Part shown: piece by piece, positions 46,085 to 56,000 of the stretch
Layout of the letters: every line of letters begins with the position of its first letter
Position numbering within the stretch: the stretch's first letter is position 1
Notes under the pieces: generated by a model
Database searches by the model: none
The model's input: the letters and a program-made list of their open reading frames with translations, nothing else
Told to the model about the DNA's origin: nothing
Assembly: GCA_963971285.1 (NCBI GenBank)
Contig: OZ020246.1
Span: 24,216,494 to 24,280,493, forward strand
DNA from: Astropecten irregularis
Lineage: Eukaryota; Echinodermata; Asteroidea; Paxillosida; Astropectinidae
Direction: 5' to 3'
Length of the DNA stretch: 64,000 nucleotides
Made by a program: the position numbers and the translations under genes

Positions 46085-46310
46085 AATGTAGGCTTACCCT
46101 TCACCAACATGAAATGAGCAATACATACCCAGGCTTATTGAGTGCACATGAAAAAAATTCATGCACCGTCTTGGGTGGGATTCGAACCCATTAACTCCTG
46201 CTTACTAACTGACTAATGCAGATGCCACACATATCGCTATGCCACTGAGTATGCAGTGCTCATCTATGTCATTGAAGGGCAAGCCTAATTTGCATACAAT
46301 TTCATACAAT
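46085..46310 (-). mobile_element. SINE2, tRNA-derived, reversed
   Basis: On the minus strand, GCATAGCGATATGTGTGGC gives an A-box-like region and TGGGTTCGAATCCCACCC a B box, followed by a tail containing TGCATGAATTTTTTTCATG. The flanking block GAAGGGCAAGCCTAATTTGC is shared with 49680-50035. Confidence 0.62.
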
Positions 46311-47054
46311 CCCCCTGAAAATATTCAAAATATGACATGTTGATGAATTGAGACCTTGGTTCAACTTCACCTCAGAATTAAGACAATTATGACGTAAACT
46401 AAGACGTGATGTAAGTTGGCATTCAGGGATGGTTTATATTATGCACGTTGCATGTTTCTTATATTAAAAATCATACTCTCATCAGTTGTGGCCTTGCTAA
46501 AGGGCAGGTGCACAATTATGGTACAGAGTATGTAGAATTAACTTAAGGAACACATTAGCGTAGATTTTATGCTGTGGCCTTCCAAGACTAAGGCTTTGGC
46601 TTGTAGAAGCAAATTAGCATTATGGTTTCTGAAAAAACAAATTAAGACATTCATATAGTGCACATCACATCTGAAAAACAATTCATCAAAGGCACTGCAT
46701 ATAATTGAACTGTGTCTTAAGAACCTAATGACTATTCTTAAGGAGAATAATACAATGAAAATAGCGTCCCCTAGCAGCTACTAGAAGATAATAGGCTTAC
46801 ATCACGGAGAGAGACACAATCACTTTATGATGACGGAACCTCCATGTATCAATAACAAAAGCTTGCAATGCATGAAAACAGGTTGTAATACTATTCAATT
46901 TGATTTCTATGTTCCGAAAAAAAAGCATCATAAGCCACCTGCATTGGAAAGCTTGACTGGTAAGCCATTTATCATAAGCAAGACTTCTTGTGCTAATCAA
47001 TATATTTATGAAGAGTTAGGATTACATAAGCAACTCTTTATAAGTCTGGCCCTC

Positions 47055-47388
47055 TTAAAGGTAGTATCATGCTTTGTATACCAAAACAGAAATGTTCACA
47101 GATTTACCTAATAAAGGGTATAAAGATGGTAGTGGTAGAAATCTTTCTGCCTGAAATGCTGTATTTATCCAGAAGAGTACAACTAGTGACCAAAATTATT
47201 TTTGATTTTTTAAAGATAAAAAATAAAAGAGAAAAGACGCAAGAAATACTGTGGTTGTTTTTCACTGTTTTATCAAAAAAGGCAGCGTATGGGACTGAAA
47301 TTTTCACAGATGACTGTTACTGTATCTTCCGTGATATTTTTGCCCATGAATCTGTATTTCTTTGACAAAAACCAAAGTATTACTTTAA
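47055..47388 (+). mobile_element. Family C element, copy 10
   Basis: Bounded by TTAAAGGTAGTATCATGCTT and ACCAAAGTATTACTTTAA. All main blocks are present with small deletions, for example AAAAAAGGCAGCGTATGGGA in place of the GTGGGCACCG form. The right end of a family H element follows at 47391-47450. Confidence 0.82.
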
Positions 47389-47891
47389 GCAGATTTCTCT
47401 GGTCATTATTTTGGTTGATGAGCAGTTGAGCAGTTTATTACTTGCATTCAATATCTTTCTTTCATGTCTTTCATTAGGTTGAATCATTTCACAAACCTGT
47501 AGTATACAAATTTTACTTTGCTTGACCATAATTGTGGCCGTACTTGACCTGGGCAACCTATTCCTTGAATTGCCTGCAAAGCTTGACCGTCAACAACTGT
47601 CCATTCCCATATGTTTATCATGATGGATGCCGCCTGTGTAAATGGCTCAACAAATCTTTCATTTAAATGCATGCAATCAGAATCCATGTCACCTGATCCC
47701 TGCAGAAAGCATCCAGGCAATTACCTTGCAATCCTTAAACCCTTTCAAGCTAATATGTTGCCATGGTAACAGAGGTCTAAGATAGTGGAGATGAGGTTGC
47801 TAAGTCATCTATCTATTGCTTGGGACTGACCCGTACTTGTCAGAATTTCCAACCCAAAAGACGGTGCACAAATTCACATGACATAAGCAGA

Positions 47892-48208
47892 CGCCAATTT
47901 CATAGAGCTGCTTAAGCACCAAAATGGGAGACTTTTGAGAACCGGTCTTCAAGTCAACAGTGCACGCGCACGCAATTGTGAGCATGCGAGCATTGTTCTG
48001 CGCCTGCGCTGTTGTGCAAACCTGGTAAATGAAATCAGTATGGCAGCCAAAATTCCTTGTGAATGTTATGTTGCTCAGCAAACAATGGCCAAATACAATC
48101 CAAAAGCAAAACATTACATGAAATTTGGTTGATAATCCTGTCTGATCAAGGAAGATTTTCCATGCTTAAGCAAATTTTGTGCTTAAGCAGCTCTATGAAA
48201 TTGGCCCC
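47892..48208. mobile_element. Family A MITE-like element with nested hairpin fragment
   Basis: Bounded by CGCCAATTTCATAGAGCTGC and GCAGCTCTATGAAATTGGCC. The interior GAATGTTATGTTGCTCAGC and TAAATGAAATCAGTATGGC belongs to the same subfamily as 28297. It is interrupted after CTTAAGCACCAAAAT by part of the hairpin element described at 43921. Confidence 0.82.
47926..48014. mobile_element. Nested hairpin-element fragment
   Basis: Starts GGGAGACTTTTGAGAACCGG and continues GTCAACAGTGCACGCGCACG, then GAGCATGCGAGCATTG, stopping at GCGCTGTTG. The outer 30 bp of the right arm found at 43921-44053 is missing, so this copy is truncated or was deleted after insertion. Confidence 0.75.
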
Positions 48209-48439
48209 TGTGCACTTTAAGGGAGTAAATAATTCGCTATGACTACGAGTTGACGTAAATAATCATGTCTCAGCACCAAGATAAATGTCAGTGATGCTCA
48301 CATAAGCATGCAGCTCATGAGCTCAAAAAAGTACAAGGTGTAAATGTGAGATGGTGAGGGGAACAACACGTGGGCAGTAAGATTCGGCAGACGATAACAG
48401 GATGTTTACGAGATGAGATTTTGAGTTGGAGCAAACTGA

Positions 48440-48740
48440 CCAAACAATGAAAGCAGGTTCAAATCCTGCTCACATTTTACCTTACCATTTTATCGTAATT
48501 ATAATTATTCTGTTGAATGTGTTTTTAGAAGTTTTATCTTTTATTTTGTGTTGTATCATTGTAACCTATATGTATCTGTTTTGTGTTGTTCTTAATCTTA
48601 TGCAAGCATTTTTAATTACCCTGTAATGGGATACAATAAAGAAATCTCATCTTATCTAATCTAATCTGTCAATTTTTCCTTTGTTCACTTTTCAATGACT
48701 AAAAATCAATCCAGTCATTTTCCCTTGTGGTTATTTGATG
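48440..48740 (+). mobile_element. SINE1 copy split by a LINE-like 3' tail
   Basis: A SINE1 B box, CAGGTTCAAATCCTGCTCAC, and its tail, GTCAATTTTTCCTTTGTTCA, are separated by about 195 bp (48473-48667). That insert ends GGGATACAATAAAGAAATC followed by TCTAATCTAATC. The AATAAA signal and short tandem tail suggest a 5'-truncated non-LTR retrotransposon end. Confidence 0.55.
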
Positions 48741-48840
48741 AATTATCTTTAAACACAAAAAGACAATGTTTTCTACCTTGCTATGAGTGCCATTTCATAC
48801 TATTCTGCTGCCTAGCACGATACGTGGTTCTAGAGCCAAA

Positions 48841-49145
48841 CGTTTTTTTAGAAAAGCCATTTTTTAAATTTTTTTTTTTGGGGGGGGGGGGGCTAGAAGA
48901 ACCAATATTTTGGGGGCTATAACCTTTTCTCTAAAAGTTGCTTTTGCTGCGTTTTTTAGCAGTAGAAAAACATGCACCTATAGCCTATACACAATGCAGT
49001 TTTTTTGTAGAAAAGATCCAGTATTTTCCAGAATTTTTTTTTTCGATCGCATATTTTTCTTTGGGGGGGAGGGCTAGACAATTTTTAAAATTTATTTATC
49101 ATCATTATTATAATTTTTTTTTGGAGGGGGGCTCCCCCTAGCCCT
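48841..49145 (+). repeat. T- and G-run low-complexity stretch
   Basis: Alternating runs of T and G (13 G at 48880-48892, later GGGGGGGAGGGCTAG) with repeated GTAGAAAAGA/AGAAAAACA blocks, ending GGGGGCTCCCCCTAGCCC. It is possibly a decayed repeat. No coding sequence is supported. Confidence 0.5.
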
Positions 49146-49679
49146 AGTTTGTCAGAGAAATATTGCTATCTGCTGGGAACCTATACATGAAATCTGACCT
49201 GATCTTCTATTACGTTGGTGCACTGTCTTGTTGGCTTGAAAAAGTGAACACTTCAACCGATGTAGATAGTTAGATGTAGTTTCCGTTTCCACAGGCCGGG
49301 ATTGAGTTCCATTTACCAAGAATACAAAATTGATTTCCATTTTTCAAAGACGGCCAAATCTGGGCCATCACAAATTACCCCTGTCAGTGAGTGAGTGGAA
49401 TATGAATTTGACATCTTACAATGTAAACTTGACCAGTGTCTGTATGTGAAAGGCGTACAGTGGGTAAAGGCTGGTTTATACAAGATTATGCCGCGCACAA
49501 TGCGAATGTCGCATTCGATGTTCAAGATATACACAACGATAGTCTGCATCCGAACGCAGAATTTCTTTTTAAAAGACAAAGAATTTTATGGTCAGTGTCT
49601 CATTATCAGTTTAAAGTTATACAAATAATTTGCAGTTTGTCATGTGATCAAATCTTTGCTAATTATCAGCTAAATGTGT

Positions 49680-50035
49680 GTAGTACAATAATAATTATGC
49701 AAATTAGGCTTGCCCTTCACCGACTTGAATGAGCACTGTATACTCAGTGCTTGAGTTACTCATGCATAGCCATTATATTATTGCAGTTTTATGTCTTAAA
49801 TTGGGAGAGCATAAAGCAACTTAATTGAAGTGGATTTTTATGACATCTGCTTAATTAATAGAACTTTTCTATCACAACCTTCTGTTTGAAAAATAATAAT
49901 AAACAATATGCAAATTAGGCTTGCCCTTCACTGACGTGAATGAGCACTGTATAATCTTGTGCTTGTGAGTGCATGTAAAAAAATCACATGCTGGCTCAGG
50001 TGGGATTCGAACCCATGAATCCCAATAAACTAGCC
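49680..50035 (-). mobile_element. SINE2-related repeats, two tail copies and one B box
   Basis: The block ATGCAAATTAGGCTTGCCCT followed by TGAATGAGCACTGTATA occurs twice, at about 49696 and 49909. The second is followed by GGCTCAGGTGGGATTCGAAC (B box on the minus strand) at about 49995. The A box is not present. Confidence 0.55.
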
Positions 50036-50149
50036 ATGCTATTTCATATACTTGCTGGTGAAGGGTATAATTTTCCTGGTAGTTGGGTTTGTGCTAAGCT
50101 TGATTTTTTCCCAGTTGTTGATTCTAAGGGGTCCAATCAATCAGATATT

Positions 50150-50900
50150 GATGCCTGGGTACAATTTTTCAGTGCCCAACCCTCATTTGGGGGTGTGTCC
50201 CCCAACGGACCGAAAAGTAGGCATATTTAAGCCATTTCATGACCGATAATTGTTGAGTTGTTTTGTGGGTTCGAAAAATTCTGAGTAGATGAATACACCT
50301 TTAAAAAAGCACCCAGAAGTTTTCCAGTGGCCCACCCACATTTGGGGATGTATATGTGTATCATTTAATGCCTTCGAGTGCACCAACCGGAAACTATGTT
50401 GCCCATTTTAATGAAAATAAAATATCATGATTGTAGAGTCGTTTTGAGGGTTTGTAAATATTTTGTGTGGATTATTACACTTTAAGAGATTATTACACTT
50501 TTAGAGCACCCACAAATGTATTTGTATTTGTCAGTTCAGCAGATGGGGATTTGGGGACCCCCCCCTCCCACCTACACCACCCTTGATACTGTGGTATGAA
50601 ACAAAAGCAGTTCCTGTAGGGTTTATTATGTAAAAATTGATTTTAGTCGGTTCTGGGACAAGTTTTCAAGTGTCCCACATGCTCATTTGTGGGTGTGTGC
50701 CATTTGCCTCCCCCTATACCGGAAAGTATGTCACTGTCATCCATTTAATGAAAAACTGCTCATGATTGTAGAGTTGTTTCAAGGGTTTGTAAACATTGTG
50801 TGGATAATAACACTTTTAGAGCACACACGAGTTCCTCAGTATTGCTGAGAAAATGCTGACTGTCAGTTCAGCAGATGGGGGTAATCATCATTACAGTGCA
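50150..50900 (+). repeat. Degenerate tandem repeat, about three units
   Basis: Recurring blocks in the same order: CCTCATTTGGGGGTGTGTCC, then CCACATTTGGGGATGTATAT and GCTCATTTGTGGGTGTGTGC; ATCATGATTGTAGAGTCG and CTCATGATTGTAGAGTTG; TCAGTTCAGCAGATGGGG twice. The unit spacing is about 170 to 340 bp with large indels. No coding potential is retained. Confidence 0.6.
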
Positions 50901-51300
50901 CAAAACTGAAAATGCATGATTTTAAACAAATGGGGATCATGTTATTTCTTTCCCCAAAAATATGAATTTTTATGTTCATAAAAACAACTTTCGAAAACTC
51001 TTACACTCTAATGTATGACTTGTTTTAAGAACAACAAAAAGTTAGCAAAGATGACCAATGAAGTGCGGCAAAAAAACAAACACACAGAAAATATGCTTTG
51101 AAGTTGAACCCTCCATAAAAGGAAACAAACAAAAAAGGGCTCAGCATGTTATCAACGGAGAAACGGTTGTTCTTTTGTGGGGTCCCCTTTCCTCTTCCCA
51201 GCTTTCTTTCGCCAGTGTTTAAACACATAGAAATTAGGTTTTTAAATCTGAAATTCAAACATTGTTTTGCAAGGCCAGACCCCCTTATCGCTGTAATATG

Positions 51301-52907
51301 TGTAACAGTTGGGATTCTTTGTTGCGAGAATATGGATAATTTATTTCTCCACACTTTGAACACAATAAAACAACCAAAAAGGAAAAAAAAAGGCCAGTAC
51401 ACCGACTGTAAAGAATTCAAAAGAAAAGAAACCAAAATCATAAGCAAAACATAAGAAACTCAAAAATGGATAATAAAAACAATGCATAAGTAAATACATA
51501 AGGCAAATAACAAGTGTAAGAAAACCCATATGTTTGCAATAAAACACTCTCTGGGAGTTATTCCATGGAGGAATACATACATCCTAGCCTTAAATCATTG
51601 GTAGGCCTAGTAATAGAGCAAAATATACCAAAAACTTAGCTAACTTAACATCATCAGATACAAATGCATATACTGTAACTCCTTGTACATAAATAAATGG
51701 GCAGTTCCAACAGTCCATAATCAACCCTATGCAGTTCACTAATGGTTAATATAAACAAACACTGAACGGTCCTCTCCTGGGTTGTGTTGGCAATGCTGTA
51801 CTGATCACATATCAATTGCTAAGATTTACTCACACAGCCACTATGCTAAAGGTACACAATATCGATGATGTATGCTGTGCGTTTCAACATAAGAATCGAT
51901 ATATCCACTTCCTAACTACCAACATTACACTCAGCATGTCCTATGATAAAGTAATTAACATTCCACAGTAAGACCTGCTCTACTGCTACGCTGGCTATGT
52001 ACACAGCCACCTGTTCATGTAACCCTTCATAAGACAACAGTAAAGATAAGAGGGAAAGTAATTTGATCACCATGCTGCTTCACCATGCTTTTAACTACAG
52101 TGTACAATACATCTGTGCACATAACTACTAACTAACAAAATTGAAAAGACCCATGAAGTTCAAACTACATGACTTATATACAAGTGACTAAAACAATTAT
52201 TGAAGCAAACAATTAAAACACAGTGTTCTCAAGTCCTTAGGAAAACCTTCCTTAAGAAAACCACAAAATCCAAGCATCAAACTCTATGATCCAAACTAAC
52301 TCAACAGTTGCAAAAAGGTGAACAAATGCAATTAAATCAGAATAAAAGTAAACTGGAAACAAACTATCAGGAATGTCTTATTAAGTCCAACAACTTCTTC
52401 TGTGGTAATTCCAATGTACCAATCAAAGTTAAATTCAAAAAGTAAGAAAAATAGGAAATCCTTATAATGCACAGATGAACAATTGTCATTACTCCACTTA
52501 CAATCTAATCCACAGTGTCAATCCACAAAATAATGAAAATGACTTTACTAATTAAAGTTACACATAACTCAACCTTAAGTTTATACAATTCACATAATGT
52601 AAGAATGAATCTGGTACTCACACAATGCAGGTGTCTGAAGTGGCCTCTTACACCATGATAATCTTTAAGAATTGCAGCATACAGGAACAAAAATACATAG
52701 GTCTGACCCAGCTGACTACTGGGTGGTAAGTGAGCCTTAGGAATGTGTGGTCAACTGGTCAGTGGCTAAAGGCCAGGGTCCCTCTCAGCATGTGGTTGTT
52801 GCTAGGCAACACCCATGCCTTTAAGGGTTGCACTTCTTGCATTAACAAATGGAACACTACATACAATCACATAAATTAGAAAAACAAAATAAAAGACAAC
52901 TGTCACA
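51301..52907 (-). repeat. 3' LTR of the Gypsy element
   Basis: 1,607 bp, starting TGTAACAG and ending CTGTCACA on the plus strand, so the element reads TGTGACAG to CTGTTACA. An AATAAA in element sense lies at 51340-51345, close to the LTR end. It is identical to the other LTR except at 51990 and 52381. It carries no ORF of note. The 138-nt reading frame that crosses its outer edge is accidental. Confidence 0.95.
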
Positions 52908-52922
52908 TTTCTCCACTGCTTG
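52908..52922 (-). other. Polypurine tract next to the 3' LTR
   Basis: In element sense GCAGTGGAGAAA directly precedes the LTR start TGTGACAG. A purine-rich stretch at this position primes plus-strand DNA synthesis in LTR elements. It is short but correctly placed. Confidence 0.7.
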
Positions 52923-53038
52923 CGAGTTGGGTCCCACACCAACTTCGTTAATACAGAACCATGTAGGTATTACTGACTGAAGAAAGTATTAAAAAAAAAC
53001 AAAAAAACTAGCTAACAGAATATTCAAGTGTTCATTCT

Positions 53039-56000
53039 CTAGGGATGCTCCTTCGATGCGAGCCATCCGGCTTGTAGCCTTCCTCCAAGCTGCTCTGCTA
53101 ACATCTGTCCCATCCCGGTGATGGCCTGACTAAACTGTGCAAAGTCTACCTGGGGGGTAGACTGACATACCTCAGTTCGGTTGCTTACCGCAGACTCTGG
53201 CAAATGATGCGGGTTTGGATGTTGGCCAGCAGTTGTCCTTGTTGATCGTCTCAGTGGTGGTCCTTCTGAAGTCGGATGGGGAACCAGGTGCTCCTCTGTC
53301 TCCAATGCTTCGACAGAAGCATGTGGTACAGGTTGTGACTCAACCTGCGGTGAAGGAGATAGCTGGGGGGTCTCCACTGCTATGCTGCTGTGGTGGGGTT
53401 GGACTTCAGGAACCGATGGAGATAGCTGGGGGGTCTCCACTGCTATGCTGCTGTGGTGGGGTTGGACTTCAGGAACCGATGGAGATAGCTGGGGGGTCTC
53501 CACTGCTATGCTGCTGTGGTGGGGTTGGACTTCAGGAACCGATGGAGATAGCTGGGGGGTCTCCACTGCTATGCTGCTGTGGTGGGGTTGGACTTCAGGA
53601 ACCGATGGAGATAGCTGGGGGGTCTTCACTGCTATGCTGCTGTGGTGGGGCTGGATTGCAGGAATCGATGGAGATAGCTGGGGGGTCTCCACTGCTATGC
53701 TGCTGTGGTGGGGTTGGACTTCAGGAACCGATGGAGATAGCTGGGGGGTCTCCACTGCTATGCTGCTGTGGTGGGGTTGGACTTCAGGAACCGATGGAGA
53801 TAGCTGGGGGGTCTCCACTGCTATGCTGCTGTGGTGCGGCTGGACTTCAGGCGAGATGACCTCAGGACTAAGTGGCAGTATCAATGCAGGTGCTTCACTC
53901 TCCTTGGCATTTCCTACTATCAAGGCCACATCCGACAACGGTTGAGAGTCGTCATTGACGTCATCTTGCCCGTCCTCATCCTGCGCTGCTGGCAGGAGCT
54001 CTGGAGTAGTCTCAATCTCTGGCACTCTCTCCCCGGTGTCCAGTAGCTCTGTCCTGGTCATGCACTTTGTTGGTCCAGTACCATCCGCAAGTTGGACCTC
54101 ATACACATTGGGTTGTGGCTGCGCTATCACCTTATAGGGTACTGTCTGCCAGTAATTACCTATCTTGTTCCGCCCTGGAATGTGGCTCCGAAGTAGGACT
54201 CTGGTACCTAAGCCAATCCCTTTATCATTAGACTTGGCGTTGCCCCTCTCACACCTAGACGTTGCTGCCTTCTGCATGGTTTGGGCGGCGTGGTCTGCTG
54301 CCTTTCTCAATTTCTGTTGATGTGCTTCAACCCATGATGCATCTGGTTCCCTGCTCTCACCAGTCCCAAGCAGAAGGTCAATCGGTAACATCGGATTCCG
54401 TCCCAAGAAGACATAAAATGGGGAGAGTCCAGTAGAAGAGTGTGGCGTACAGTTGTACATGAACGTCAGCTCTTGAAGATGCTTGGGCCAACATCTCTTC
54501 TGGTCAGGGGGTAAGGTACGAAGTAGATTATGCAAGGTGCGATTGAATCTCTCGCATTGCCCGTTCCCCTGGGGATGGTATGCCGTGGTTCTGCTCTTTG
54601 TAACTCCATAGACTGCACAAAGCTCCTTCACGATCTGTGACTCGAAATTTCTCCCTTGATCACTGTGGATACGGCGCGGGACTCCGTACTTCTGGAACCA
54701 CTCCGAAACCAATACCTTTGCTACGGTTGTGGCCTTCTGGTCTCGGCATGGAACTGCCTGGGTGAACTTACTAAATACATCCGTCATAACCAAGACGTTT
54801 TCCCTTCCATCTGTTGCCTTCTCTAGTAGAGTAAAGTCAATGGCCAGGATGTCCAGTGGTTGCTCTGCCATCATCTTGCCCATGGAGGGCCTCACCTTAG
54901 GAGTTGGCGGCTTAGATACGGTGCATCTATCACACCCCTTCAACCATCTGTCCACATCTGCGGCCATTCCAGGCCAGTAACACCTCTTCTGCAGCAGTGC
55001 AAGTGTCCGATCACGCCCCTGATGGCCTGCTTGGTTATGAAGAGCAGCCAACATTGTTGGACGAAGTTCCTCTGGGAGCAGCAGTTGACAGAAATCACCC
55101 TCTACCGAATCATGAAATTTGGTGTAGAGTACTCCATCCTTGGTCATAACTCTATCCCACCTCCTAACCAAGGCCTTCATACCATTTGAAGCGTGTCTTA
55201 ACTGTGAACTCCTTGGCTTCGTTCCATACCTCCACATCTGAGAAAACCTGGCAAGTAGTGGATCCCTCTGCTGCAGTTTCGCAAGCTCATCTGATGAATA
55301 TCCAGGCATTGTGGGTACAGCAGTTTCAACCTCCGCGGCGGTGACCTGTCTCACTGTCACCTTCTTCACCTCTATTTGGTTGACCTCATGAAGTGCTGTT
55401 GATTGTGTGACCTCTTGCAGCATCTCCTCAGCATGAATCTTCTGTCGACTCAAGGCATCTGCATTGGCATTCGCCCTGCCAGATCTGTACTTTATCTGGA
55501 AATTGAACTGAGATAGCTGGCTGGCCCACCGCATCTCGGTTGCACCAAGTTTCGCCGTCTTGAGGTAGGAAAGTGGATTGTTGTCGGTGAACACAACAAA
55601 TTCTGCTCCGATCAGGTACTCCCGAAACTTCTCGGTAATGGCCCATTTTAATGCCAGTAACTCCAACTTCATGGAACTATAGTTGTCCATATTCTTCTCG
55701 GCTGGCCTCAAACTCCGACTCGCGTACGCAATGACTACGCGTCCATCCTCCTGATCCTGAGATAGAACTGCGCCCAAACCATCCATCGATGCATCTGTTT
55801 CAACAACCAAAGGCCTTGTGAAATCCAGGTATCCTAGCACTGGTGGCGATGTCAGCCTCCGCTTCAATTCCTCAAACGCAACAGTACATTCAGGGCTCCA
55901 TCGTTGTAGGAATGCTTGTTGCTGTTGAGGTGATGGACGATATTGCTTCCTTCCTTTCCGGCATCCTTCTTTGGATAGAAGAGAATGTAGTGGAGCAGCC

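Noticed and set aside
51025-51447. 140-codon minus-strand frame across the left LTR boundary
   Set aside because: It joins flank and LTR sequence accidentally. The LTR part recurs at 58155-58340 with a different continuation.
53215-53859. 214-codon plus-strand frame (and a 187-codon one at 53382-53945) with perfect internal repeats
   Set aside because: Both lie antisense to the pol repeat array and owe their length to the 63-bp period being a multiple of three. No start context or family similarity is seen.
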